This document shows, one piece after another, positions 1 through 11,932 of a DNA stretch of 64,000 bases; the stretch's first letter is position 1; each line of letters begins with the position of its first letter. The notes beneath the pieces were generated by a model. That model saw nothing but the letters and a program-made list of their open reading frames with translations. It had not been told where the DNA came from and ran no database searches. Position numbers and translations under genes: made by a program. This DNA is from Pyropia yezoensis (taxonomy: Eukaryota > Rhodophyta > Bangiophyceae > Bangiales > Bangiaceae): assembly GCA_009829735.1 (NCBI GenBank), contig CM020620.1, positions 15,225,186-15,289,185 on the forward strand, written 5' to 3'.

Positions 1-1907
1 CCAGTTTGTGGCCCTCGTGCCCTCTTCAGCCTGAGCTGGTCAGACGCCATCAGAGACCCTTGCATGAGCTTGTTCACGAACCATCACGCGAGACACTGCG
101 GGCGGTCTGTGGTCTCGAGGCTGTGGCCATCCACTCAACCTGACGAGCTTTTTCGTTGTTGCTGGCAGGCGCGCGCGTCGTTGTGTGGCGTTTGCAGTCG
201 CTGCTCAACGGCACAGTAAGAACATCCGCCCAATCAACTCTCAAAGCGCACCTAACAGCCACCCAGCGTATCGTGTCTGATTGGCTGTTTCGGATGCCCA
301 ACATCGACGCCTCTGCTAGTCTACAGTGTGGGGACACACCCAGGGGCTGGGTGGCGTTTGTGGAAAAGACACGTGCTGGCGCGTGCGACAGGGAGAGGCG
401 GCACCGGTGCGCGGTGGAGGCCGCCTGCCACGCGGCTCGGTCTTGCACTGGGTCCGCGGGTCTCGCTTGCGGATCGCCCAGTCCATAGCCAAGAAAGGTA
501 CCTCGATGGCCCGTCTGGCGGTCTGGATGCCCGCGCCCCCCCCTCTGAAAGGGGATGGACGGGGTGGGGAGAGCGAGCCGGGCAGCCTCGCTGGCGGCAC
601 GCGGGTCTCTGGCTTGCCAGTCACCGAACGGCTCAGGTGGCCGGTTGGCCAGGCGGGGTGCTGTCGCGACCGACGCCCCCCCCCTCTCTCGGGGCCCCTC
701 GGCGGCATGCGCAGGCAGCGGGTCGAGTGGCCAGGAGACTCGGCGACCCCATGTACCCCCACCAGCCCCCCGTGCTCAGGCCGCACGGCCCTGGCGCGCG
801 CCGGTGCGAGGAAAAAACTCCCCGCTGCCGGCCGCCGGGACGAAGGCATCTGGCCGCGGCGCTGCGAACGGCTGGCAGGCGGCGCGCGTGTGCGAGCTCG
901 TGCCACGATTGGTAGACGCCCCTTCCCCCACCCTGTGGGAGGGGGATTCCGCACGCCCGAAAGGGGGGGGAGGGCCTCGGCGGTCACGGAAGAGAGAGGT
1001 TGCCTCCGTGGCATGTGGCCACGTGCGCTAGGGGGGTTGGTTGGCATATTTGGTGCGGGCCGCCCGGCGTCGCCCCTCTCTCTCCCACACACGACTATTT
1101 CGGCGCGTGTGCCAGCGCCGCCGCCCACACCCCGACGGACGACCTGGCGGCTGGGCGGCCGGGTGCGGCAAGAGCCACCCGGCGGGACGCGGCCGCCCCC
1201 ACCTAGACGGCCCTGTCCAGCGTGGTGGCGGTCGCCGGCCACACGCAAACCCCCACCGGGCACGAGGGGCCCCCCGCCTAGCCCCCTGGCCGCCCCCTCT
1301 CCCCGCCCCCCCTATTCCCGCCGCCTTCCTCTTGCGCACCTACCTGCCCCCCCCCCCCCCCCCCCCCCCCCCCGCCCCCCCTCCCGCCCGCCCGCCCACG
1401 CGGCGGGTCCCGCCGCCGTCAGCCTCGTCCTCACCCGCCGGGCATTAGGATCTTGTGACCGCGACACGCCAGCCGCCGCGCGGAGGTCTGGGGGGGAGTG
1501 CAAGGGTGGTGGCGGACGAGCGGCGCTTGCCCAGGTGGTGACAGCCCACGCCGCGGCCGCGCGGCCAACCCGCGTGGGCGTGGTGGGCAACTGGCGGCGC
1601 CGCCACCCCCCGCGCGCGCGCCGCCGCCTGTGGGCGTGTCCTGGGGCGGGGTGGCCACCGGGCCGGGTCGGTCCTGTTGCGGACTGCCTCCGCACTCCCT
1701 GGCTGGCGAGACGTGGGGGTGCGAGGTGGGGGGGAAGAGGGATTCGCGGAGAGAGGAAGCGCAGGTCGCTGGCAAGCGGGCACTGCACACCCCGCCGATG
1801 CTGCACAGGTGGCTTCCCCCCCACCCTTACCCACCCCTCCCCCACCGCTCCTACCACGTCGCGCGCCGACTGCTGTGCCGCGCCGAGGCAACCGTGGCCA
1901 TCGCAGC
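1..1907. other. No supported gene; GC-rich upstream region
   Basis: I see no conserved coding region here. Several overlapping open frames exist on both strands, but their proline/arginine/glycine-rich translations are what very GC-rich DNA gives by chance. A run of 27 C residues lies at 1347-1373. The last few hundred bases are presumably the promoter and 5' leader of the zinc-finger gene that follows. Confidence 0.5.
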
Positions 1908-4900
1908 ATGGCCGCCCCCTTCCTAGCCGACGCAGCCGTCTGCCGGTGGCTCTTCCTCAAGGACATGGGCGCCGCCGATGCCGAGGTGCTGCGGTGCCCT
2001 GCCGCCCTGGCCGCGGCCCACCTCCACACCATCCGACGGGTGGCTGACTGCTGCAACGGCGGCGACCCCCCGCGGGTTGACTGGTCGGCAGCAGCGGGTG
2101 GCAGCAGGAGCGGCTCCTGTGCTGGGGGGAATCCCCCGGGTGCCGCCACCCTCCCCACTTCTGTTGTAGGCGGGCCGGTGGTGGCGGATCTTCGACTCGT
2201 CAGTCGTCACATCAATGGCTTCTTGGTCGGCATTGCGGTGAACGCGGTAGTCCCGCCAGGGGAAGGCGAGCGAGACGGTGGCGAGGCCGCGAATGATGGC
2301 CTAACGCTCATGTCCCCCCCGCAGACCCTCTCGCGGCGGTGGGCGGCGCATTGCCCCACTGAGGGCAAGGTCGTGCTCATTGAGTTTGGGTGGATGCGTG
2401 ACGACAACCATGCGATGGTGCGCCTTTTCACGTGGACCCACGGCCGCCGCGGGTCTGGTGTCAACGTTACCACCCCGGTCGCTTCGTTTCAAGGAACGGT
2501 ACTGACGCACGCGGGCGCCCGGCCGGGAAAGCTGCCGCCAGCGGATATTGTCGCACGTGTGTCTTTTGAAGAGCGCTCCTGCAGTTCGTGCGAGTCGCTG
2601 GCTGCTGCCAGCTCGGCGGGGACCACGACACCCGGTGCCGACGGTGCGTGCGTCGGTGCGTGTGCAAGCGGGTGCGCCCTACCTCAAGGCAGTGTCGCTG
2701 CGCATGTCCCTACCGTCAGCGCCCGCAAAGCAAATGTCGAGCTGTCGCGTTGCACGGATGAGGTGACCGAGTCGGCGCTTTCCAGCACCCGTCACGCAGG
2801 CGTTGGCGGCATCGGTTTCGGCGGCGGCTTTGTTGGCAGCGGCGTAGGCAGTGTCGTAGGTAGCGGAATCTCCAGCCTCGTGCGCACGCTCTCCTCCAAT
2901 GGCTCTCACACGCTGAGCACGTCGACGTCCAGCGGGGTGCGAGCGGTGGGGAGCTCCGGGCCTCAGCCTCTGACTACACGCGTGTTTGTGGACATTATTG
3001 CTTCTGCCTCGGTGTCATGCGCGACAATAACGTCAACGGGTGCACCCAGTGGCGGTGGGGCACAGTCATCGTCTGGCTCGGCGGTCTCGACGCGGCTGTC
3101 CAACTGGGAGCCACAGAAGCGGTCACTCGTTGTTTGTCATTCGGCGGTGGACTGGCGGACACCAAACCTGGTGAGTCCGGCCCTGCGCGCGCTGCTGTCT
3201 CCACTGATGGAAGGGCCAGAGGTGGACCGCCTTCTCAATGAGGCCTCTTCGCTTTTTCGGACACAACACGGCCGGCGTCCTGCAGGAGTTGACATCCCTT
3301 TTTCGGGTTCTCACGAGCGGCCGCCACGTTGGGAGTCGGCAGTGGCCGCGCCGCCACGGCCACGCTACTCGCCCAGGCCGCCAACCTCGCGGAGTTTGGA
3401 CGGCGGGGCCGCGTCTGATGGGCAGGGCGCATCGGGTGTCTCCCGGGAGGCGCCGCTTCCCTCGCAAGGCGACCCCTCGCGGGATGTTCCTCCATCGCAG
3501 CAGACACCAATGCTGTTTCCTGCATTTGGCCTGCCCCGCTCTTCGGGGTCGAAGTCGGGGACTGTTCACGTGCAGCCGCTGCTGGGGCAGGGCGTTGGCG
3601 GACCCCCCTGGCCAGATTTAGCGGGTGCCTCGCCTCATTCCGAGGTGCCTGTGTCACCCGGAGTTGGCATGTCGTCGCGGCAGCGGCGGCCAAGTTCTCT
3701 TCCGCCTCTCCTTCCTGTTTTGTCTCCTTCGGGGACGCTTGACTGGCGGCACCCAGGGGCAGGAACGTCACCGCAAGCTCCGCCAAGCGGAGCTCACCTC
3801 TCAATGGGAGTGCCTGTAGGGTCATCGGGGTCTAGCCGGAGACTGGGGGCCGGCGCTTCCCCCGGCCAGGTCCGGGCGACGCCTTCGAGCACAGCCCCTC
3901 CCCACATGTCAAGCGTACCTCCAGGCGTCCAGGTGGCGGAGCGGCCCCTACCACTCCCACTGTCGGCGATGCAGCAGGCGTCGCCATATGGGCCTGGGTC
4001 GTTTGGGGGAGTGCCCGTGAGTCCCGTCGGGTCTGGTATTTCACCAATGTCATTAGCGGGAATGGGCGTGCCGCTCAGGGGACACGGAACTGCGGGTTCG
4101 GCGGTGTCACCTATGTCGTTGTCGCCCGTGAACCCACTGGTTGGCGGCATGCCGGCTTTGCCCGGCGGTGACCATCGTGGACCTCTTCCATCCGACGGCA
4201 CCCCTTACGGTTCCGTCTATGGACCGCCTCTTGGCGCTGCGGCTGCTGCGAGTGACCCACGGAGTTTGTCTACGGCTCATGCGCCGCTGCTGCCTCCCAG
4301 CGGCAAAGCTGGCGGGTTCAGGATGAGGCCATCAGTTGTGCCGCCATCTGGAGCTAATGCGTTCTCGCCACCTGCGTTTGTTCTCCCTCGTGTTTGGTCC
4401 TCGGCGACCAACCCGGCGGCTGGCTTACCCGGCGCCACTGCTGGCGTCGTTCAGAGCACACTGCAGCCGCAGGCCATGCTGCCAATGGGGGCGAACGCGT
4501 CGCACGCCGAGGCTCGTGATGTTGCTGGCGCGTCGCTGCCGGTCGGGCATCCGGACCCGTCGCTTGGTGGTAGCTTTCCAGCTTCGTCGCTTGGTGGTAG
4601 CTATCCAGAGCCCCCTCTGCCAGGCCATAACGGAGGCGCACAGGCGCCGATGACTTCACATGCTGGTGCTAGGAAACTGCCGACGGACGACGCGGAGGGT
4701 CTCTACCCGGCGGCCAAGCGTGCCCGCATCAGCTCACCCTCTACGCTCTCTGTACCCATCCCGTGTGACATTTGCGGACGCAACTTTGCCACACGCGGGG
4801 ACAGAAATCGGTACGTGGGTGGGTGCGAGCGATGTTGCTGGGATGCTCTTCCGGTGGGCACTTTTTGGGCGACTCGCATGGTTGGTTGGGGTTTCTGCAG

Positions 4901-5756
4901 ACGTTGCCCTTATGTGGTGGACAGTGCCAAAGGCCCGTGTGTACGCGTTGCTGACAGTTGCCTGTCCCTGCCGCTTGACTGTTTGTCTTGTTTCTGCTGT
5001 GCTGTTGCGTTGCGCTCGAGCGTTTGGTCTCTTCGGAACTGGACTCCTCTCTCCTCCTGGTAGGCACCAGCGGACGGTTCATGAAAAGGCGCGGCGTCAC
5101 CCATGTACAGTTCCGGGCTGTACGGCTGCCTTTTCCGAGTCTTCCCACGTCCGCACCCACATGCGGACCGTCCACGAACGGCGGCGCGACTTTGTGTGCA
5201 ACATTTGCAACACCGCCCTGTCCACGCGGTCGGTGCTCGCTAAGCACAAGCGGAATGTTCATGACGATTATGTACGTTTGTTGTGCCATCCGTTGCCTGA
5301 CCTCCTGCGGTTTCCCATGAGTAGCGTGGTCGTTTTTTTTCAAGGGTTGCCCAGCAGCTGCCAGCGCACGTGCTTATTTGATTCTGCTATAGTTTATAGT
5401 CGTGTTGCTTGGCTCTTGTTGCTAACCCGTTCCCCATCGTCTGGTTTTTATTGGACTCGCCACGCATCCGTACGCACTGTTGCTGCCGTGTTTCGTTTTC
5501 CGCTCCCTGTGCTTGCCATACCCCACAGAGGCCATACCAGTGCACCCTGTGCGAACTGCGCTTCTCCCAGCGGTGCGACTTGGTCCGCCACTCCCGCCGC
5601 GCTCATTCGACGAGTGCCCCTGCGGACGGGAGGCTCGCTGCCGATGCGGCTGATGGGACCGGCGGCGGCGCCGAGCCCGACGGTTCTGCGTTGCTGCCCG
5701 GTGCGCCCAGTGCCGGTGGCGTCCCATCGTCTGCTGCGCCTCCTCGGGTGTACTGA
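1908..5756 (+). CDS. C2H2 zinc-finger protein with four C-terminal fingers
   Basis: Three exons (1908-4810, 5064-5271, 5529-5756) give about 1112 residues. The junctions are GTACGT...TAG and GTACGT...CAG, and both keep the reading frame. The C-terminus carries four C2H2 fingers, each with a 12-residue spacer between the last Cys and first His and a 4-residue His-His spacer. Finger 1 (IPCDICGRNFATRGDRNR plus HQRTVH) is split by intron 1, which supports that splice site. Fingers 2-4 are HPCTVPGC, FVCNIC and YQCTLC types. The first ~960 residues are long, Ser/Pro/Gly-rich and mostly disordered, with a more structured N-terminal part (to about residue 230) that I do not recognise. This suits a nuclear DNA-binding regulator, but no target can be inferred. 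The start is the ATG at 1908, the first one followed by non-repetitive sequence; the frame is also open upstream, so a longer N-terminus is possible. Confidence 0.78.
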
Positions 5757-6073
5757 GCGGCGCTCAGCGTGTGCCAGCGTGTTTTTCTTTTTCTGTTGAG
5801 TATGCCTTTTAATCTGATTTTTGTCTGGTTCGCCCGCTGGGTGGTGTGGTTGTGTATATCTTGTGGTTGTGTATATCATGGGGCTGGGTAGTCTATCACC
5901 CTTGTTTTTTTACTGCCGTTTGTGACCCTGGAGTTGGTGTGCATTGTACTACGCGACGCACGTCACCCAGGCGGGGTCGCTTTGCACTGGAGCTATCGCA
6001 CTGTTGTACCACCGCACCGACACAGGGGTTAACGCTGCAGGCGGACGAATCTGGGCTGCCAACTTCTACTGGC
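5757..6073. other. Convergent 3' intergenic region
   Basis: This stretch separates two genes that converge on it, so it should hold both 3' UTRs. A 16-bp TGTGGTTGTGTATATC unit occurs twice, at 5845-5860 and 5862-5877. I see no gene. Confidence 0.5.
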
Positions 6074-8194
6074 CTATTGCCCCCACACCTGTGAAAAGGC
6101 GCGGTGCTGTGACGCGGCCAGCTCCGCGCGGCGGCTGTCAGCCTCATCCAGCGCAAGCGCTGCGCGGTACTCGTTCTCGGCCGCAACGTGGAACGCGGGC
6201 GCCGGGGCGCGCCCCCCTGCCGCTGTGGTCATGGCGGCGGCGGCGGCGGCGGCAGCTGCAGCCGATGGCGCCTCGGCCGGTTGCTGCTTGGCAAACACCG
6301 CCCACAGCTGTCGCCGCAGCCGCTGCACGTCCACCGTCAGGGGCACGCCCCCCGCCACCAGCCGACGGCCACGCACCCACACAGCGGCGAGGGCCGCTCC
6401 CCCCGCCCCCCCCCCCTGGGGACGGCCGAGCACCAGCGACGACACCGGGTCCCCCCGGGGGAGCATGGAAAGGGCGGTGAGGTCCCAGATGCACACGTCC
6501 GCCACCGCACCGGGCGCGATCACCCCCCCGCGGGGCGCCAGCCCGACGGCCGCCGCGCCCCCGACGGTGGCCATGGCCAGCGCCTGCCGAGGGGTTACCC
6601 ACTGACGGTAGTCGGGGGTGACCAGCGTCGACAGCAGGGCAGAAAGCTTGAGGGTCTCGGTAAAGTCCTGGCCGTCGTTGGACGCGGCGCCGTCCACTCC
6701 CAGCGCGACGCCCACGCCCGCGGCGGCGAGGTCGCGTACGGCACACACCCCCGACCCGAGGCGCAGGTTGGAGGCGGGCGCGTGGACCGCCACGGCGCCC
6801 GCGGCAGCCAGTGTCGCTCGGTCCGCGTCGTTGAGCCACACCGCGTGCGCAACGGATGTGACTGTGCCGGGGACGGCCAGGAAGCCCGTGGCGTCTAGGA
6901 AGTCCACTGCCGTGCCGCCAGGCACACGGGCAGGGGCAGCAGCAGCAGCAGAACCGACTTGGTCGTCATGACTACCTGCCGGCGGCGGGCAGAAACTCGC
7001 CCCCCCCACGGCTCCCCGCGGGTTCAGATGGCCAAACCGGCGGGCCGACTCGAGCGCCTGCCCCCGTGACTCGAGCAGGTGCACGTGGCCGGCGAGGCCG
7101 TAGCGCGCCCGGATGTCTGCCGCGCCACGCAGCAGCGCCTCGGAGCAGCTGTAGGGCGTGGCGGGGCCAACGACAATGGACGTGCCGGCGGCGGGACGGT
7201 GGTGGGTGGTGGCCAGCGCCTCCCACAGCGCCAGCGCCGCGGCCGTGCGGTCTCTGTCGGGGGGGCACGCGTCTGTTCGCAGGGCGCCGTCGGGGCCCAG
7301 GCCGGGGCCAGCGGGGGGAGGGCTAACCCCCGCCTCCCCCTGCCCGCCGCCGCCCCCCCTTGCCGCCTGCCGGCCCACGGTGGCAACGGGAACGTAATTT
7401 TCGTGTGGTACCGACTCATCGCTGAGCATTGGCGCCAGGAAGAGGCGCACCCCCACCGCCCGGTACGCCTCCATTACCGCCTCTGCATCGGCCACACTCT
7501 GGAGGGCCACATGGTCCATCACGCTCGTCACCCCCGACAGCAGCAGCTCCGTCGCCGCGTGCGTGGCGGCCAGGCGCAGGCAGTCGGTGGCCGACAGCCG
7601 GGTGCGGCCGCGGCCCGCGGTGGCGGCCGCCGCCACCGCCGTCGCCGTGGCGGTGGCCAGGCGGGGCGCCCACAGGTCGAGCGGCAGCGGCGGCAGCAGT
7701 CCACGGATGAGCATCTCGGTCGAGTGGGTGTGCGCATTCACAAAGCCGGGCGTGAGGAGGTGGTTAGACGCATCGATGATGCCCTCCCCCGGGGCCGGCG
7801 CCAGGCTCCCGCTCGCCGCCACGGCGGTGATGAGGCCGCAGACGCCCAGCCGCACGTCGACTGTGGCGTAGCCGGGGGCGGGGCAGGGCGCGCCGGGGGG
7901 GGCGGGCGAGCCGCTGTCGGTTGCCATGGTCGCGCCCCGCAGCAGCCATGGCCCATGGACGCGGCGGCCAGCCGCGGCGCCGCTGGCGGCGGTCGCGGAC
8001 CAGACGCGGCCGAGCAGGTCCGCCCGCGCCGCAGCCCACAGAGTCGACGCCACAAGGAGCACCGCGGTCACCAGCGCAGCGGCCAGCCACGGCCATGGGG
8101 GCTGCCAAGCCGAGAGTGGGGGCGCCATCGGGAAGGGGGGGGGGCGGAACGAGGAAACGGCGCAGGCCGTTGCGAGGGGCAGGGGCAGGGGCAC
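6074..8194 (-). CDS. Membrane-anchored amidohydrolase, MTA/SAH deaminase-like
   Basis: An uninterrupted frame encodes 706 residues of the metal-dependent amidohydrolase superfamily, closest to the ATZ/TRZ and 5'-methylthioadenosine/S-adenosylhomocysteine deaminase group. Visible motifs are the HxH pair in GFVNAHTHSTEM, a third His in GHVHLLES, a fourth in SVAHAVWLND, and the metal Asp in LGVDGAASND. These complete the expected mononuclear metal site, so the enzyme should be active; the substrate is inferred from family resemblance only. Ahead of the enzyme lie about 100 residues with one hydrophobic segment (LAAALVTAVLLVASTLWAAA), either a signal anchor or part of a targeting peptide. That is unusual, because deaminases of this family are normally soluble. 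The C-terminus has a further ~80-residue Ala-rich extension. The start could be the first Met or a second Met 22 codons later (MAPPLSAWQ); both keep the hydrophobic segment. Confidence 0.8.
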   Translation of the reverse strand: MPLPLPLATACAVSSFRPPPFPMAPPLSAWQPPWPWLAAALVTAVLLVASTLWAAARADLLGRVWSATAASGAAAGRRVHGPWLLRGATMATDSGSPAPPGAPCPAPGYATVDVRLGVCGLITAVAASGSLAPAPGEGIIDASNHLLTPGFVNAHTHSTEMLIRGLLPPLPLDLWAPRLATATATAVAAAATAGRGRTRLSATDCLRLAATHAATELLLSGVTSVMDHVALQSVADAEAVMEAYRAVGVRLFLAPMLSDESVPHENYVPVATVGRQAARGGGGGQGEAGVSPPPAGPGLGPDGALRTDACPPDRDRTAAALALWEALATTHHRPAAGTSIVVGPATPYSCSEALLRGAADIRARYGLAGHVHLLESRGQALESARRFGHLNPRGAVGGASFCPPPAGSHDDQVGSAAAAAPARVPGGTAVDFLDATGFLAVPGTVTSVAHAVWLNDADRATLAAAGAVAVHAPASNLRLGSGVCAVRDLAAAGVGVALGVDGAASNDGQDFTETLKLSALLSTLVTPDYRQWVTPRQALAMATVGGAAAVGLAPRGGVIAPGAVADVCIWDLTALSMLPRGDPVSSLVLGRPQGGGAGGAALAAVWVRGRRLVAGGVPLTVDVQRLRRQLWAVFAKQQPAEAPSAAAAAAAAAAMTTAAGGRAPAPAFHVAAENEYRAALALDEADSRRAELAASQHRAFSQVWGQ

Positions 8195-8862
8195 GCAGGC
8201 CGCGGAGGGGCGCCGGAGAGGAGAGAGAGGGGGCCACCAAACGGCGGCGGTCCGCGGCGTGCTCTGGGCACGGAAGTCCCTCTGGCCGCGCGGGAGGGCG
8301 GGAAGAGGATCTAGGGAGTGGAGTATGTATCGGGCTGCCCACCTTTCGAACCGTGCTGTCTGTCACTTCCGCGCAGCGCCGACACGAGATTGTCTCGTAG
8401 GCCCACGGCTCAACATCACTACTTCATTCTCTCCTCGCTGGCACCAGCAAGCCTTTGAGGAGGCGTGCTGAAGAGAGAAGTCAGCACACACGTGTGGAAG
8501 CTTGGCGGCTGGGACGGCACAGGCGGACCGCCTGCAGGCATGAAGCAGCGACTGGAGCGATGCCCATTGGCTCCCGTCCACCTGAAGAATACACAGTTCT
8601 GTGGCGACCCGCTCGGAGAGACTACAGTTGAAAACAGAAACACGAGATCAAGATCAAGCGACGTTGGCCGATTGCGTGTGCCGCCATCAGAAGACTTGAG
8701 GAAGATGAACTTGGCGATGCTCTGAGCACGATTCACGATTCCCTGGCTTACGGGCCCGACTTAAATCCCATTTCATATGAGGGAAGACTTGGAAGCCACC
8801 TTCTGACTCAAGATAGGCTTGAGTCTGGGACACCTCCAGGAGGTCTTCCAGATCCTGAGGCC
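8195..8862. other. Intergenic, upstream of the amidohydrolase gene
   Basis: This AT-richer stretch contains only short, unconvincing open frames on both strands. It probably includes the amidohydrolase promoter. Nothing else is supported. Confidence 0.4.
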
Positions 8863-9762
8863 CTTTCTTAACGCGCACGTGAACGTGAGTGAATGCAAGT
8901 TTGGAGAGCTCTGATTGGTCATCGCACGGCGATGTGTTTGGCGTGCGGCCCGAAACGGGCCCCCCGACCGATGGGACCATGCTCGCTCACGTGTACTTGA
9001 CCGTTCACATTTCAAGTAAAGCGAGTTCCCCGGAGCACGTCAGACGTGAGCGGTTTTTTTTTTTTTTCCCGCTCACGCACTCACGTGCAATCAGCGCCGT
9101 GGAAGCCTTCTCTGGGATGTTTTTTTCGGAAGATTCGCACACCCGTGGCGCTTCTCTTCCAGAACCTGTAGTCGGCAGGCCACCGCAGAGGCAAGGCCAC
9201 ACTGAAAAAAGCGGCTCGCCCTCCCAGCGACGAGGTCCTCCGACACCCATCACGTCGACGCTGCATGCCAGCTCTGCGTATGCACGATGGCGTCCGCTGG
9301 TGACGCCGGAGAAGCGGCCAGTCCCTCCCCCGGCGCCCCCGCGCCCGCCTTGGCAGCTCTCCCCGCACCTCGGGACGGCTCACCTGACGTCCTCCCCGCA
9401 CCTCGGGACGGCTCACCTGACGTCCTGGCGCCCATTTGTACACCCCCCCCCCCCCCCGTCCTATCCCCCGATGGTTCTGGAGCGATGCCACGGCATGAGG
9501 ATGGCTTTAACGCTGAAAAGGCGGCGACTTTTCTTTCCCAGCAGTCCTCAACGGGGTGGCCCGCCGTCGCAGTATTTCGATTCCTGTCTCCGTTTTCATC
9601 GATTCCTGAAAAAATGCCCCATTCAACATGAAGTGCGGAGGTCGCGATCACGTGCGTGAACGGTGTGAACGTGATTGGCGTTAAGACAGAACGTGCCTCA
9701 ATCACGGAATTGTGGGGCGTGCGTGATCACGTTCACTCACGTTCACGTGCGCGTTAAGAAAG
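8863..9762. mobile_element. Non-autonomous DNA element with ~31-bp terminal inverted repeats
   Basis: The left end, beginning CTTTCTTAACGCGCACGTGA at 8863 and continuing to 8893, recurs as a perfect reverse complement ending at 9762. The unit is 900 bp. Several subterminal variants of the motif lie inside, for example around 9650-9700, as is common in MITE-like elements. No transposase is encoded. I see no convincing target-site duplication in the immediate flanks. A TTAA sits 6 bp inside each end, but nothing ties it to the piggyBac superfamily. Confidence 0.7.
9359..9424. repeat. 33-bp perfect tandem duplication
   Basis: A 33-bp unit beginning CTCCCCGCACCTCGGGACGG is present at 9359-9391 and repeated exactly at 9392-9424, inside the 900-bp TIR element. 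The exact identity suggests a recent duplication. Confidence 0.9.
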
Positions 9763-11761
9763 ACCGTGAGTCTGACACAGACATCGGGGCCTGTAAATCC
9801 ACCGAGTTGTCTGCCAACTGACAATCCGCCTGCGACAAGCCCGCGCAAAAGTCCAGCCGCTGTGAACAAGAGCCGTCCATTGAATCGAGTTGCGCCTCTC
9901 GTCTGGTTTCTTTTCTTCGCCACGATGATGCCCCGCGGCCTTGGTCCCCCGCACCGGACCACCTCGTTCGCCTTTCCGCTGGGCGCAGACCAGCCTCAGC
10001 ATGGCAGAGCGCGCTTATTCCCCCACAAGGCTGCCCAGCTCCCCGTGCTCGGGTGTTGGCCACCGTCCCCCCCGCCTCTACCTCCTGCTGCTCTCATCAT
10101 GGGGGGGGCGATGGTTCTCCCCGCGTCACACACTACAGGGGCTTCCTACTCACCCGTGGCAATGAGTCGCGCGGGCAGCGTTCCTTATCGAGGTGTAGGG
10201 GCGGAGGGGGAGACCTCTCGCCAGGGGGCGTATCCAAGCGCCCCAGGGATTGGCACCGCCGTGGGTCATAACGCTCTACTTCGTTTGCCCCGCCGTCTAA
10301 AACAGTGTCATAGTAGACATCGCCTGCACCGAACAAACCGAAGCCTTCCCTCTCTACCCCCCCCCTTTCTTCTCGAGGGGGGAACGGACGATGACCTGCT
10401 GAGTCCAGGCGGTAGCGCCGCACCCGGAACCCCTTCCTGAGAAACTTTTCGCTCCATTGTCTCCAAGACGACGGCCCACCGCCGCGTCGAGGGGGAAGGC
10501 CATCTCCTCTCACCCTCCCGCCCCCCCGAGCCAATCCCCCTCTCCCCCCCGTGACACGTCGCCCGGGGTGTGGGGGGGGGCACCCTCGACGGCACAACGG
10601 AGGTGAAGGCGATGGGGAGGCCCCAGATGGTGGGGCGGATCGGGGGCGGCCGACGCGATTCATCGTGCGACTGGTCAGGGTTCCTCGCCCCCCCTCCCTT
10701 CCCGCCACGTCTCCGCTTCCCCGCCGGCAGCGTGGTGCTCAGCGCATGCCCAACCGGGCGGCGGAGACGTCCCTCCGCAGGTCCCGTGAGTGCACCAACT
10801 CCCGCGGCGCACCTTTCACGACCCCTCTCCCCGCCGCCACCTGCATCGCCAGCAGCCACGCGGCGGCGGCCACCACCGAGTCGTCCCTCACCGCCGGCGG
10901 TGTGCGCCAGTAGGGCAGCCAGTGGCGGTGGCGGCGGCGGCGGTAGGGGAACGGCCCCCGCCGCCGCCGCCGCGGCCGACCCAGCCCGACACGACCTCCC
11001 CGCCACGGCCGACGCCACGAACGACCACATTCCGGCGGACGCCAACGTCGAGGACGTGCGCGCCCGCGGGCTCGATAACTTCCGCGGCGGTTGTGTCGAG
11101 CGCCGTTGACGAGCGCGAAGGTGCACGTCACGACGCCCTTGCCGTAGGTAGAGGACGCGGAGGCCGCCGCGGTGGCAGGGGCGGCGGTAGGGGCGGCGGA
11201 GGCGCCCGCGATGACCGTTCCGTGCCCATTCGCCGGCACCGACGCGCCAAGCACCTCGGTCAATGACGCGGGGGGGGGGAGGGGCAAGGTGAGATTGAGT
11301 CTTCGCGAGTCGGGCAGTTCGGACGTCGACGGAAGCACAACGCGCACCTTGGTTCGAATACAATATTCGGAAGTGAGCCTGACAAGGACAACATGTAACT
11401 AGACTCAAATTCGTACTTGGAATCTAAGACGCATCCTGAGTTCCAGCTTAGTCCCGGCTCAAGCTGGCTACAACTGTGAATCGTCCCCTGGGTGATGAGA
11501 ACGCAACTACTGTGGCCGCCGCACAGCAGCTGTTGGCTCTCTTGAATGCACAGGATGAAGCGCAGTGCGAATAAAAATGGCTGCTGTCCGTATGCAACGA
11601 AGAAGGCCTTTTTCGCAGTGGCGTGCGAGCGCCTCGCATGCGACTCGAGTCCCCGGGTCCCCCCCTCCGCCGGTCCGTGTTCCCATGGGCCCGACACCGA
11701 CCGCCGGGTGGGCCGCCGCGGCCGGTTGCTGCGCCCAGTCGAGGCAGGAAAAGCACAAAAT
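9763..11761. other. Gene-poor region, no supported gene
   Basis: Long open frames exist on the minus strand between about 10,130 and 11,400, but the protein-like stretches fall in different frames and match no family I know. They may be chance frames or a decayed gene. C/G runs and simple-sequence GCC/CGG blocks are frequent around 10,900-11,250. Confidence 0.35.
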
Positions 11762-11802
11762 AGCTCTCACACGATATCTAGTGAATACTGTGTGTGAAAC
11801 CT
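11762..11802 (+). repeat. 41-bp hairpin repeat, copy 1
   Basis: This is one of three copies in the window, each exactly 41 bp between the outer arms. The arms read AGCTCTCACA at the left and TGTGAAACCT at the right, which are nearly complementary to each other. Upstream similarity to copy 2 extends a further ~10 bases (GCACAAAAT). Immediately to the right is a G-rich, palindrome-rich tract, also seen at copy 3. Confidence 0.8.
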
Positions 11803-11932
11803 GATGGGGGGGAGCGGGCGGGGGGCTCGCTTCGCTCGCCTGCGGGGGGGGGGGGGCGGGGGTTCGCCCGCTCGCGCCCGCCCGCGCCCGCCCGCGCCCG
11901 CCCGCGCCTGCGCGGGCTGGCTTGGCAGCGAT
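11803..11932. repeat. G-run and CCCGCCCGCG tandem tract
   Basis: The stretch starts with G runs, passes through a small GC-rich palindrome (GCTCGCTTCGCTCGCC region) and a long G run, and ends with a 10-bp CCCGCCCGCG-type tandem repeat around 11,870-11,920. It directly abuts hairpin copy 1. Confidence 0.7.

Noticed and set aside
8868-9757. TTAA near both ends of the 900-bp element as a piggyBac signature
   Set aside because: The perfect inverted repeat continues outside the TTAA on both sides, and the tips do not resemble piggyBac ends.
11340-11380. GGTTCGAAT sequence that recalls a tRNA T-loop
   Set aside because: No matching acceptor, D or anticodon arms could be folded around it.
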